Below the pieces are notes generated by a model. That model was not told the DNA's origin. It ran no database searches and saw only the letters and a program-made list of their open reading frames with translations. This document shows, piece after piece, positions 46,927 through 57,055 of a stretch of 64,000 nt of DNA. The stretch is from contig CADCXD010000010.1 of assembly GCA_902806575.1 (NCBI GenBank), forward strand, positions 2,356,001 through 2,420,000. The letters are read 5' to 3'. A program made the translations under genes and the position numbers. The stretch comes from Jackrogersella multiformis. Lineage: Eukaryota > Ascomycota > Sordariomycetes > Xylariales > Hypoxylaceae. Every line of letters begins with the position of its first letter. Position 1 is the stretch's first letter.

Positions 46927-48097
46927 ATGCGCCTCTCCTACACGCCCAACCCGCCCGTCCCCGCCTCGCCGGAGGACGCGGCAATCGCGTCGCGCATCGC
47001 GGCGCGGCGCGCCCCGCGGCCGCTGCAGCCGCTGGACCTGGCGCTGCTGCACGCGCCGCCCGTGGCCGACGGCTGGAACAGCTTCCTGGGGGCGGTGCGC
47101 ACGCGCACGACGCTCTCGGCGCGCGCGCGCGAGCTCGCCATCTGCCGCGTCGCCGCCGCCAACCGCGCCTGGTACGAGTGGGCGCACCACGCGCCGCTCG
47201 CGGCGGCGGCCGGGGTGACGGAGGAGGCGCTGGGGGTCGGGAGGGGCGCGCTTGTGGGGGACGAGGCGGAGAAGAGCAGAGAGGAAGCCCTGGGCTTGGG
47301 GCTGAGCGCCAAGGAGTGGGCCGTGCTGAGGTACGCCGACGAGATGACGCGGAACGTGCAGGTGCCCGAGGACGTGTTCGCCGACCTGAGGGCCGTGTGT
47401 GGCGACAGGGAGGTCGTGGAGGTTACTGCTACGGTTGGTTTGCTGTTTCTTTTTTTTTTTTTTTCCTTCCTTTTTTTGTGTGTGTTTTGCTGGCCTCTTT
47501 TCCCCTTCTCCTTTGTCGTTGCGGGTGGTAAGCACGGGGGGACTCGAGTCGACGTGGTTTTCCTTCTGCGAGAGATCATCACAGCCTTCCGCAGCGGCGT
47601 AGGTCCAAGTCAAATCTATCTAGCAAACCCCGATTATGACAGACGGGGCCGGTATAAATTACGAGGCAGAGACTGCATTGAGAGACAAGCCCGCGATTGG
47701 ACCGACTCTAAAACAAATGCCGGAGCGGAAGGTGGAAATGTTGAATCTGCATTAGTCGGGAAAGAAGGGGGGAATCAATAAAAATGAAAGGGAAGAGAGT
47801 TATGGAGAAGCGCAATAAACTGAACCACATTTTACTCTATGGGAACAAAACGAGAACGGAGAAGCTGACTGAAAACATACAGGTCGCGGCGTATAACTGC
47901 GTGAGCCGGTTTCTAGTCGCGTTGGATGGTGAGTCATCTATTTTCTTCTCTTCCCCCCTTGATAACCTTGATGATATCTCCGCCTCTTTTCTTAGATTTG
48001 CCACTTCGAGTAGAGAAATAGAGGAAGACTAACAGGGTGATACCTAGTCGGCGAGAAGAACGACAGCGGGCCTGGTGATATTGCTGCCGGGCACTGA
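46927..48097 (+). CDS. Carboxymuconolactone decarboxylase / AhpD-like protein
   Basis: Three exons, 46927-47433, 47883-47928 and 48048-48097, give 200 residues. The CMD domain is seen at RARELAICRVAAANRAWYEWAHHAPLAAAAGV (about 58-90), followed by WAVLRYADEMTRNVQVPEDVF and EVVEVTATVAAYNCVSRFLVALDV, a standard CMD ending. The ExxxC pattern of AhpD peroxidases is not preserved: ELAIC is there, but the second cysteine is absent, so a thioredoxin-like peroxidase activity is doubtful. Many fungal members are simple uncharacterised decarboxylase-like proteins. Splice sites were chosen to restore the C-terminal pattern. The first intron is 449 nt, unusually long, with a T15 run. The first exon is extremely GC-rich. 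Confidence 0.85.
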
Positions 48098-48797
48098 TAA
48101 GGATCAGGATCAGGGTCAGGATGAGTGTTATGTTGCGCTATTAACTTCGTAAAGTCGTCAGTGCGAGTTGTGATAGAGTGCGAGAATTTAGCAAGAGGGC
48201 TTCGTCAAACCTAGACACCATTAAAGGATCAATCGACTATGAATCGAGTCTTATCATGGGCCCGTATGATCTAATTAGACTCAATTCATAACTCATATCA
48301 TTGAACAGCACATAAACCAACCAAAATACAATCGTAACAATTTTTCTCAAGTCCTAAGCTAGATACACCATCGACATAAATACGTCGATTTCACATAACC
48401 AAACCAGCCAGTCCGATTACATCCATCCGTCCATCCGAACCGACTCCAAGCCCCTACACTAGATCCGATACATACGACATTCCGGGAGTTAAAGATATAA
48501 AATAATGATAATTAAGACGGGGTGATATGTGATGATATGAAAATCCAAATTTTTGAAGGGTAACAAAAGGAAGGTCGAAGTTAGTTATATACGTGAAATG
48601 ATAAATTGGTATTGGTGGTGGTGGTGGTGATAGTGATATGCAGCGGAATATATAGAAAATTGGGTATCTCGTGAAGTGACCGTAACTCCTCGTGCAATGA
48701 AATGGTTAGGCGTAAATGCTCATAACAAGGCTCACCGGCGTCCGGAATCATAAAGCTGTCGTTCAACGTTGTTTACGTGATATGTTCGTCAAGGTCA
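48098..48797. other. Convergent intergenic region
   Basis: 3' regions of the CMD gene and the minus-strand unknown gene. There is a (GGT)n run near 48614-48628. No gene is supported. Confidence 0.5.
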
Positions 48798-49712
48798 TCA
48801 ATGGGACAGTTTCTGTTCCGGGATAGACTCTGTTGCTTCGTGGAATCGACCGTTGTCCATTTGAGGCGTTAGGGAAACCGGGCTACCTAGAGGCGACATA
48901 GACGGCGGCGAGCGCAGAGACTGCTCGACCGAGGCATGGCGCCTGTGCATCATTGGCGATCGTTGCAGCTCCTGCACAACGTGCTTCCAACTCATTCTAT
49001 GCGGCGTTTCGGGCTTCTCGTAGTGTCCTAGCGACTGTGTTGATAGCCTCCTCGGCGGCGTCTCCAACTTTTCGTGCTGTTGTATTGTCTGCAACGACTG
49101 TCTCCTCTGCGACGCCTCCGATTTTTCGTGGTGTCCTGCTGGCTGGGTCGCAACCTTCCTCAGCGGTGGTCTCTGCATGATGCTATCGGTTAGGCCCTTC
49201 GGGAATCCTCTGGGTGCTTCATATATAGCTGTCTTCTCTGGTTCTTTCGCCGCCAACTTCTCTGCATTTTTACTAGCCGTCGTCGCAACAATACCCACAT
49301 ATACGACTAAGAAGCGCATGCGCAACATGTCCATCCGCCGCAGTTTGTCTTCCAGCTGTTTCCGGTGATTTGCCCAGAAAAAGCGTGCGCTGGTGCGCAG
49401 CGACGTGCCGCCCGAGGTGGTTAAGAGGTGGTTCAGATCCTCGCGCAAATCGTCGCCGGTCTTTTGAATCTCCCGGAGCAGGCGACCTAACCGCAACTTA
49501 TCCTCCAGCCTTTGTACTTTTGAGACGTCGTTGTCATAGCTCTCGTTCTCCTGGACGGAAAAATCAACGGTGTCTATGAAGACAGTGACCTCCTGCGGCG
49601 CGGCCAGGAATGCGGTGGTGTAGGAAGAAATGAAGTGGGCATTCAAGACTAGTGAGAAAGAAAAAGCGGTGACGGGGAGGACAAAGGTCCAGAGAGATGA
49701 GGGGTCAGTCAT
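48798..49712 (-). CDS. Unknown protein with 18-residue tandem repeat
   Basis: A single exon of 304 codons that I do not recognise. There is a hydrophobic N-terminal segment (WTFVLPVTAFSFSLVLNAHF, about 8-27), a charged helical middle with heptad-like spacing (KVQRLEDKLRLGRLLREIQ, DDLREDLNHLL) and a second hydrophobic stretch (MRFLVVYVGIVATTA, about 132-146). The C-terminal half has three successive 18-residue repeats at 190-207, 208-225 and 226-242, each with Q..HEK.E....R. It ends S/P-rich (QSLRSPPSMSPLGSP), probably disordered and open to phosphorylation. It is likely a membrane-anchored protein of unknown role. The frame is long, has good codon flow and no internal introns that I can see. 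Confidence 0.6.
   Translation of the reverse strand: MTDPSSLWTFVLPVTAFSFSLVLNAHFISSYTTAFLAAPQEVTVFIDTVDFSVQENESYDNDVSKVQRLEDKLRLGRLLREIQKTGDDLREDLNHLLTTSGGTSLRTSARFFWANHRKQLEDKLRRMDMLRMRFLVVYVGIVATTASKNAEKLAAKEPEKTAIYEAPRGFPKGLTDSIMQRPPLRKVATQPAGHHEKSEASQRRQSLQTIQQHEKLETPPRRLSTQSLGHYEKPETPHRMSWKHVVQELQRSPMMHRRHASVEQSLRSPPSMSPLGSPVSLTPQMDNGRFHEATESIPEQKLSH
48987..49145 (-). repeat. 54-bp coding minisatellite, three copies
   Basis: Three imperfect in-frame 54-bp units encode the 18-residue repeats. They differ at many positions but keep HEK/YEK, E(A/T) and R(R/M). Confidence 0.7.
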
Positions 49713-51025
49713 CCTGCAGACGGTATTCTCGGGCTGTCGAGGACATGAGAGGAAACGGGGAAATCTCGTTATAAATTCATTATAAATTCATGATTCGTAG
49801 AAGTGAAGGTGAATGACGAATTAGACGGAGTTTGACAAAAGTTTGTGGAGGGTAAAATAGATAGGTAGCGTATGGTTGGGTATTTGGTTATGGTGAAGTT
49901 CGCCTAGTCGCCTTTTGTGGTTGGTTTGTGTGTGTGATATTTTTGCGCGCGTAGTAGTAGTAGTAGCGATAGCGGTAGCGGCGGTGGTAGTGGTGGTAGC
50001 AGTAGTAAGTGGAAGTACAAATAGAGTATTGGTAGGTCCCAGGTAGTAGACAGGTACGAATCCAGATTTTGTTGGGCGATGGGGCTACCTACTACGTAGT
50101 CTATGTAGGTAGACCATCGGGTTCTCGAACCTGCGAACCTGCGAACCTCCTGCATATAGAGCCGATATTCCAAGAACTAGGGTCTGATCTCGGGCCCAAT
50201 AGCGGAGGTCGCGGTAATATGGTGGCGCAGGCGTAGGTGTAGGTATCCTCTCGAAAGAGAAACATGTTACTTTTATAGCACGACGCCTCCATCGTAGAAT
50301 GATTTCTTGGGATCTTTATGGATCTTTTAGGAAAGCTCTACACTAGTAAATCTGGTACTGGGAGCACGCTGCCAACGGTTTCCCCCCTCCCCTTGCCGAT
50401 CCAGAGCTTTACCCTAGTTGTGAGTGTCACATGGATGTTGATATATAATTAGTGTGCATAGTGTGCATAGTGTGCATAGTGTGCATATTGTGCATATACG
50501 TGTAGTATTGACCTACCTAGTTAGATCGGGTCGATAATGGCGGTGTGTTTCGTAGATATTTTTGCGATGACATATATGTAGGTACTTGAAGTTGAGAGTG
50601 GAAAAGTAAGAAAAAAAGATGTTTCGGTTTACTTTTTCACTTTTTTCCAAATGGAATGAGAGGTCCGGGTGTCTTATTAATTAAACCTTTTTTACTTTTC
50701 ATGCTTGTCCGGTCTTTCCATCATCCTCTTAAGTTTCAATGTTTCGTCCTTTCCCGAGGCCTTTTATGCAGGCCTAACTAATGAAATTAAGTTGGGCTAT
50801 TGCGGCTACCTAATGACTGTTCGCAATTCCTTCTGGTTGCGCAAATCAATCGCGGGGTACCCTTTTTTCTGTTCCTTCTCTCCTCTGTGGTGTAACACTA
50901 TGATGACCTAATTGAACAAAATGGAGCCGGGTAACCCACTCAATAAAGCTTCATTCAAACCCAAGAAAAACATCTACTCCATAACGGTCTGATCGATTTG
51001 CCCAAAATCGAAACAAGGGAATTAC
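49713..51025. other. Divergent intergenic region with microsatellites
   Basis: Contains a TAG/GCGGTAG-type array (about 49950-50010) and five copies of a nine-base GTGTGCATA-type unit (50452-50498). No gene is supported. Confidence 0.5.
50452..50498. repeat. GTGTGCATA nonamer tandem repeat
   Basis: Five successive copies of the nine-base unit, the last with one mismatch, lie about 530 bases upstream of the Bud32 start. Confidence 0.8.
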
Positions 51026-52051
51026 TTGCATAAGACAATGGATACGATCAGTACCATGGCGGCAGCAGACGACTCACCGCCTTCGCCTCCACAGCACGAC
51101 ACCTCACGCGAACATGGGATCGGGAGCGAACGCGAGCACGGGCTTGAGAGCCACGAATTTCAATTTCAATCTCAATTTCAATTTCAATTTCAGTTCCCCC
51201 TCCCCGCCATCCTTACCTACCCCTCCTCGACCCCGCCATCCCTCATCACCCAGGGCGCCGAGGCTCGCCTCTACAAGTCGACTTACCTCCTACCGTCCAT
51301 CCCGTGCGCGCTGAAGTACCGCCCCCCGAAAGCCTGGAGGCATCCCGCCCTCGACGCGCGCCTGACGCGCCACCGCATCCTAGCTGAGTCTCGCATATTG
51401 GCCAAATGCCGGCGCGAGGGCGTCCCCGTGCCCGCCGTGTATGCCGTCGACGAGGGTGCCGGGTGGATGATGATGGAGTGGGTGGCCGGCGTGCCGGTTC
51501 GCGTGGGCATTAACGAGTGGTTGAGGCGGCGGAAGGAGAGCGACAGAGCGAAAGATACCGGTGACGATAATAATAATACTACTGAGGATAAGAATGATAG
51601 CGACGGGGATGCGCCGCCGATCACGGGGCACGACGAAGAGGATAAATATATCGTCGCGCTGATGCGCAGGATAGGGAGCGCGGTCGGGCGCATGCACAAG
51701 GTGGGCATCGTGCACGGCGACCTGACGACGAGCAACATGATGCTGCGGCCGTGGGAGAGGGGCAAGGAGCCGTCGAACGGCCACGCGGCCGGTAGCAATG
51801 ATGACTTGCTAGACGGAGACATCATCATCATTGACTTCGGCCTAGCGAGCCAGAGCTCGTCTGATGAAGACCGCGCCGTCGACCTATATGTTTTAGAAAG
51901 AGCGTTCGCGAGCACGCACTCACGCGCCGAAGGGCTATTCTCGGCTGTGTTAGAGAGCGGGTATAGGGAGGCGTTCAAGCAGGCACCCGTGGTGCTGAAG
52001 AAACTCGAGGAAGTCAGGATGCGAGGGCGCAAGAGAAGTATGATAGGTTAG
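51026..52051 (+). CDS. BUD32: Bud32/PRPK kinase of the KEOPS complex
   Basis: A single exon of 341 codons. Bud32 is the small atypical kinase/ATPase of KEOPS, which puts t6A on ANN-decoding tRNAs and also affects telomeres. Key residues are visible: K97 in CALKYRPPKAWRHP, the RLTRHRILAESRIL helix, D232 in IVHGDLTTSNMM and D270 in IIDFGLAS. A species insert of about 30 acidic residues (KDTGDDNNNTTEDKNDSDGD) splits the usual hinge region. The C-terminus ends RMRGRKRSMIG, matching the family's basic tail, whose position after the helix FKQAPVVLKKLEEVR is normal. The N-terminus has a FQ repeat (EFQFQSQFQFQFQFP) from a TTTCAA array. The true start may be an ATG 12 or 30 bases further in; ACCATGGCG at 51056 is in the best context. 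Confidence 0.92.
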   Translation: MHKTMDTISTMAAADDSPPSPPQHDTSREHGIGSEREHGLESHEFQFQSQFQFQFQFPLPAILTYPSSTPPSLITQGAEARLYKSTYLLPSIPCALKYRPPKAWRHPALDARLTRHRILAESRILAKCRREGVPVPAVYAVDEGAGWMMMEWVAGVPVRVGINEWLRRRKESDRAKDTGDDNNNTTEDKNDSDGDAPPITGHDEEDKYIVALMRRIGSAVGRMHKVGIVHGDLTTSNMMLRPWERGKEPSNGHAAGSNDDLLDGDIIIIDFGLASQSSSDEDRAVDLYVLERAFASTHSRAEGLFSAVLESGYREAFKQAPVVLKKLEEVRMRGRKRSMIG

Positions 52052-52271
52052 GTCACCAAGATTGGTTCATCAACTCGGCGATCAATTGGGCACGACGGGA
52101 AGAGCCAAGAAGTCGTCGCCGCTGTCTTTTCGATTATAATTGCTACGCACTCTAGACAAGCGTAGCTACCTAGTGTATTCATGATCTAATGCAAACAATC
52201 CCAAACCACCTATGCTATGGTCCCCCAAAACGATGCGCAAGAAATAGAAAAAAAGGGAATCCGGAGCGAAA

Positions 52272-53210
52272 TTATGCTCCTTCTACCGACTCTGCGCTTG
52301 CAAAGTAGCCCTTATTCTCGATTACTCCGCGGTCTTTGACGAATGCCGTGTACTTGACAGCCCACTCGGGGATGATTTCCCCCTTGATGCCGCTGCCGTC
52401 AATCTCGCCGTCCGCTAGGACGCCCGCGCCCTGCGGACCCTGGCCGAGCAGCTCCCGTAGAGTGCCGCTGGGCAGGATATCTGTAGAGTCGTGATGGGTG
52501 AACAGCTCGATGCCCTTCTCCTTGGCAAGCTTCGTCAGAGGCGGAGGCACGTTGCAGCAATTTTTTATGTTGATCTGGTCGACGGCGGGTCGGACCTTGA
52601 CCTTGTCTAGAAGCCGTCTTAGCTTCTCCGTGCCGAACTCGGCGACACCGAGCCGGCCGATCTGGCCCTGCTCTTGCAGGTTCTCCAGCAGGCCCCACGT
52701 AGCAGCCTCTTCTTTGTCGTCGCCCATCGTCGCGTTCTTCCTATCGGCCTCGAACTCGCATTCGCCCTCGAATGATATGCCGGGGAAGGAGACGATGAGA
52801 ATGTCGATGTCGCTTACGCCTAGCTCTTTTGTAACTAAGCGCAAGGCCTCCTTGATGTAGTCCTCTCGCTTCCCGGGCGGCGCCGTGGGCAGGAAGAATA
52901 ACTTGACGGTTATCTCGTACTGCGCGCGATCCTCTTGTAAGCCAGCTGACTCCCAGTCTATGCGCGGCACGTATAGGGTGTCATCCTCCCTCGCTGTCCA
53001 CACCTCCGGTGCCGGCCGGCCGCTATGCCCATTCGTCCGGGGATGCCCATTTCCGTTCTGAAGCGCGGCGGCGTAGTCTTGTTGCGCGGCTAAGAAATTG
53101 TTTCGTAGGGAGTTAGTAAATTCGAGATTGGATCGATAATTGCCTGGTTTCCGGATGATGGAGGGGCCGTCCAGAATGACGTTGCCGGTTGATAAGATTA
53201 TTCGCGTCAT
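52272..53210 (-). CDS. Glutamate-cysteine ligase modifier subunit (GCLM), aldo-keto reductase fold
   Basis: A single exon of 312 codons, ending in a stop at 52272-52274. GCLM regulates the catalytic subunit of glutamate-cysteine ligase, the first step of glutathione synthesis. The protein has an AKR-like barrel: YEITVKLFFLP, LVTKELGVSDIDILIVSFPGISFEG, WGLLENLQEQGQIGRLGVAEFGTEKLRRLLD and VRPAVDQINIKNCCNVPPPL. KGIELFTHHDSTDILPS follows. The DILIVSF..-LxxLxxxGxIxxLGVxEF pattern is the GCLM version of the AKR barrel. It lacks the clear catalytic tetrad of active reductases. The start MTRIILSTGNVILDGPSIIR is conserved, as in fungal GCLM. The gene converges with Bud32, with 220 bases between the stops. 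Confidence 0.88.
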   Translation of the reverse strand: MTRIILSTGNVILDGPSIIRKPGNYRSNLEFTNSLRNNFLAAQQDYAAALQNGNGHPRTNGHSGRPAPEVWTAREDDTLYVPRIDWESAGLQEDRAQYEITVKLFFLPTAPPGKREDYIKEALRLVTKELGVSDIDILIVSFPGISFEGECEFEADRKNATMGDDKEEAATWGLLENLQEQGQIGRLGVAEFGTEKLRRLLDKVKVRPAVDQINIKNCCNVPPPLTKLAKEKGIELFTHHDSTDILPSGTLRELLGQGPQGAGVLADGEIDGSGIKGEIIPEWAVKYTAFVKDRGVIENKGYFASAESVEGA

Positions 53211-54830
53211 GATGGTAGGATATGATAGGAGAGGTAAAAGGTTTGATATGAAGAACCATCCAACAAATCTAAGTCTAAAGAAGATGGGAAAGGGTATATA
53301 ATATATTTAGGTGTCTAATAGTTATAGTTGGGATGTTCAAGGTTGAAGATAGGTAGGTCTATTACCAATCGAATGCTCCACCATCCACCAAGTTGGGGGG
53401 TGGGTGGTAAGAAAATCTTAAGGTTTTAGAATCCGATGTGGGGTTTTGATTTTTTTTGGTCGAGACCTAGATCCAAGGATATATACCTAGGTAGGTACCT
53501 ACTTACCTAAATCTAGGCGCCTAATACATACCGACGTAGCAGAAAGAGATCCATTGCGAATTCTAATACCTCCAGGGCTCCCCCGGGAAAGTTTATTCGG
53601 GTTTTTAGGTTGCACGGCAGACGGCGACTAAACATTATTTACCTACATGTAGTACCTACCTAGGTAGGCACCTACGTATGGAAGTAACTTTCCATGATGG
53701 CAATAGGGCGGCCGTAAATAAAGATAATACATGCGGTAGCAACATGAGACGGGACGGGATGTGTTGTCTATGTCGTGTCGTTCGTTATATGTTGTATGTG
53801 CTGGGTATGCTAATACCAGAAACGTATACATAAATGTATGCAGAAATGTATCCATGGAGAGATGGATGCCGACCCTGGCACTAATGTAATGGCATGTGGT
53901 AGTATCGCCACGAGTACTCCTGGCGGGATCTGTCGTGTCGTGTGTGGTGGTGATACCAATAGCTGGCTTCTAACGGACACCTGCCTGGGGTAAGATATTC
54001 CCGTAGGCTCATTCGAAGTCAGACAGGCATTGATAGGTCACTCGCCGACCTGAGGAATACTAGAAAAAGGTATTCCGATCCAGATGCATACTATCTAGGT
54101 AGGTACGGTATAACCATGGATGGATCTCCAATCGTTGTCGGCGGACTTAACGCGGAGTGTTGCAACGAACGTTACCGCCAAGGCCAACTACTTTGGTAGC
54201 GTAGAGATAAAATATCCCACTCCATATGGTTCCCGGTTGGTGAGCTGATAGGTGTGTCATCTAGAACCAATTTACAAAAAAGGACCAATGTTAAAAAAGG
54301 CCGAGGAGTTGGAGAATTTACCCACAGAAGGTGCAGGTAGGCAGGTAGGCAGGTAGGTAGGGAAAACTACAGCCGGGCGTTGGAAGGTTCAATTGTGGAG
54401 TTCAGCCGCGGAAACCCGTTGGTCTCTGAAGTGAAGTCTGCAGGCACTGACTAAAATACCTACTAAACCCGTGGGGGCACTAAGCAGCTAAACTTAATAG
54501 GGTGATTTCCAAGGTTATCAAAGTGGATCGGATCGGGCCGGCGACCGACTGTGTCAGCTGGCATCGTAATATTGTCGTCTAATGCGGTCGAATAATTTCA
54601 ACTTCGGTACGGAAACCTAGGTACCTAGCTCGTGCCCAACCCCACTAACTGTCGCCTTGGAACCCTTGGAAATTGCTTGCTCCAGATGTCCAAAACTTCC
54701 AAAGTTGTTTCCATACATCGCCATTTTCTTCATTCACCGTTACCAACACACAAACACAATCCGAAACCAACAAATCTCTTCATTCTCATTATCACTTTCA
54801 CTATCTTATGGTAATGTAAACACCGTCACA
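53211..54830. other. Divergent intergenic region
   Basis: The promoters of GCLM and AP-1 sigma are here, with ACCTAGGTAGGTACC at 53487-53501 and 53659-53670, and GCAGGTAG units near 54333-54360. No gene is supported. Confidence 0.5.
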
Positions 54831-55811
54831 ATGGCTATCAAGTATAGAACCTAACATATCGCTGTCAACGTCAAAACACAACTAACCATATACACGATAG
54901 CTACCTGATCCTGCTCAGTCGGCAGGGCAAGGTGGTATGGCATCCCTTTTTTTCCTCCGAACTAAGCTGTCGCGAGATACTAATAAAATATCTAGCGCCT
55001 GGCCAAATGGTTTACCACCTTGTCTCCCAAGGACAAGGCGAAGATCGTCAAGGACGTCTCTCAACTAGTCCTCGCCAGACGAACTCGCATGTGCAACTTT
55101 CTCGAATACAAAGGTTAGTCCTTTACCCTCTTGCCGACGACCACTATCGGATAAGCTGCTCATTGGATGATACAGACACTAAAATCGTCTACCGCCGTTA
55201 CGCGTCCTTATTTTTCATCGCCGGTTGCTCCTCCGACGATAACGAGTTGATTACTCTCGAGATCATCCATCGCTACGTTGAACAGATGGACAAGTATTAC
55301 GGCAACGTTTGCGAGCTCGATATCATATTTTCCTTCACGAAGGCATATTACATACTAGACGAAATATTACTAGCCGGGGAGCTTCAGGAAAGCAGCAAGA
55401 AGAACATCCTGCGGTGTATAAACCAGCAGGACTCTCTCGAAGATATGGAGGTGAGTCGCCCATCTGGGTTCCTGTTACTATTACTACTGCTTTGGCTTGG
55501 TCTCGGTACCTATCCCGATAATCCGCGCGAGTATCCAATTCATTTCTTTGGTGATCCTCAGACCACTGACATACATTTTTCTCCTGTTCAGGTTGAGGAC
55601 GAGGTGACGAGGATCTTGTAACAGATGATGAATGTATTGTTTTCGAACGAGTTTGCAGTCCTAGAATGGTCTTCTCTTAGGGCACGGCGCTACAGGTTTC
55701 AACGGACAAAATCATCAGACACTTTGCATTTACGAGGATGCTTATATTCAATTATTTTCACAGGTCACTGAAGAAATCGAAGCTGCGCTGAAAGAAGCTG
55801 GATTCATGTAA
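54831..55811 (+). CDS. AP-1 adaptor complex sigma subunit
   Basis: Five exons, 54831-54841, 54901-54934, 54996-55113, 55176-55450 and 55592-55621, give 155 residues, the usual length; the feature end includes an alternative last exon at 55764-55811. The protein reads MAINYLILLSRQGKVRLAKWF, then LSPKDKAKIVKDVSQLVLARR, NFLEYKDTKIVYRRYASLFF, ELITLEIIHRYVEQMDKYYGNVCELDIIF, FTKAYYILDEILLAGELQESSKKNIL and DSLEDMEVEDEVTRIL. The sigma subunit binds the gamma subunit and takes part in recognising acidic dileucine cargo at the trans-Golgi and endosomes. The second exon is only 34 nt. The second model splices GAG at 55603 to 55764, giving VTEEIEAALKEAGFM as a new 15-residue tail and a 165-residue product. 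Confidence 0.95.
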
Positions 55812-57055
55812 TCCGAAGCTGAAACTGAATTCGACACTATTGGAAAACCCCCCCGTGTTGCAGTTGTTGGACGTAAGACGCTGGCTTGAAGTGACACTAT
55901 CCAATCCATATTCAACGTCTTCCATGTCTTGACTCCCTATGGTTTAACGTTGTTGCCGATGCTATTACAATATCAGCCAGGCTGGCAAGTGTTACGACCG
56001 GACTTGTCCCGGCCCCCGGTAGATGATCTCACACCTTTGGTACACGGGACTTTAGTACAAAGGGAAACGACGGGCAAACAAACAAGCGAGCGGCATTCGA
56101 ACACATGGAATCTATCTAGATGCTTAGTTGGCATCTATGGTTGACGAAGCTAATTGCATGACAATAACAGATATCTTGATAAGGTATGTTTCTTTTAAAA
56201 AGATACCGTTGATGCTCGTGGCGTCATGACGGCGTCCTATTCGTTTAACATTTGACCTGTCCCTTTTAAGGGGGTGCGATAGTGGGGACCTTGGAAGTTA
56301 CGGGCCTACACTACCTGGTATTCAAGCCTATCAAGCCACACCCCCTCTAAGCTCGATACTCCTTGCGACCTGATTCGAGAAGACAAGGAACCTTGGAAGG
56401 AACCTTGGAAGTCGGCAAACACCTGGCTCTCTTAGGTCATGAATCCCGGATCCTTGTGTCCTTGTGTCCTTGTCTCCTTCCAAGGTTGTCCGCCATACAT
56501 AGTCAGACAACGCCAAACACATGATCAGCCAACGCATTCCCACTCCAACCGAGAGCCATCGCAACTTATCTCCTGCAACTTCTAGGGCTTCAATTCCCCT
56601 TTCAATACCAACTACGCCAATTGTATTCCAATCCCGATTAGACTTGTATTACATCATGTCCTGCTCTCCCTGCGCCTACTAGACGGTATATCGTCTAGCT
56701 TATTCTCTTTGAAGCAATTCAGCAGGGGTTGATGCGCATATAGTCTTTATCAGCTTCTAGAGTTGTAGCAATACCGCCCACGAATCGTCAGGACGATACT
56801 CACCCTTTTCAGTAACTTTGTCATTCTTAGCCAGGTGTTACCTCTTGGTTATTTCCTGGTCAACATCAGTCACCCTGACGATCATCCGAAGTCATATACA
56901 AAGTCATATAACTACAACTATTGCTCCAAGTTCTGTTTCGTTTTGTTTCTTTGCGCAACCAGCAACCTACACCGTTCATTATACCTACACCATTACGCCA
57001 TCCTATCATATGACCTCTTCATATAAGCCATCGCGAAAATATCATCGACCCAAAG
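55812..57055. other. Intergenic region
   Basis: Contains a tandem CCTTGTGT near 56454-56470 and a tandem GGAACCTT near 56388-56402. The MAF1 promoter lies at the right. No gene is supported. Confidence 0.5.

Noticed and set aside
46789..47613. Long minus-strand frames opposite the CMD gene
   Set aside because: Shadows of a very GC-rich exon; a poly-lysine stretch comes from the T run in the intron.
50100..50155. Sequence like a tRNA B-box (GGTTCTCGAACCTGCGAAC)
   Set aside because: The cloverleaf cannot be folded and no A-box stands at the right distance; it is a tandem CTGCGAAC.
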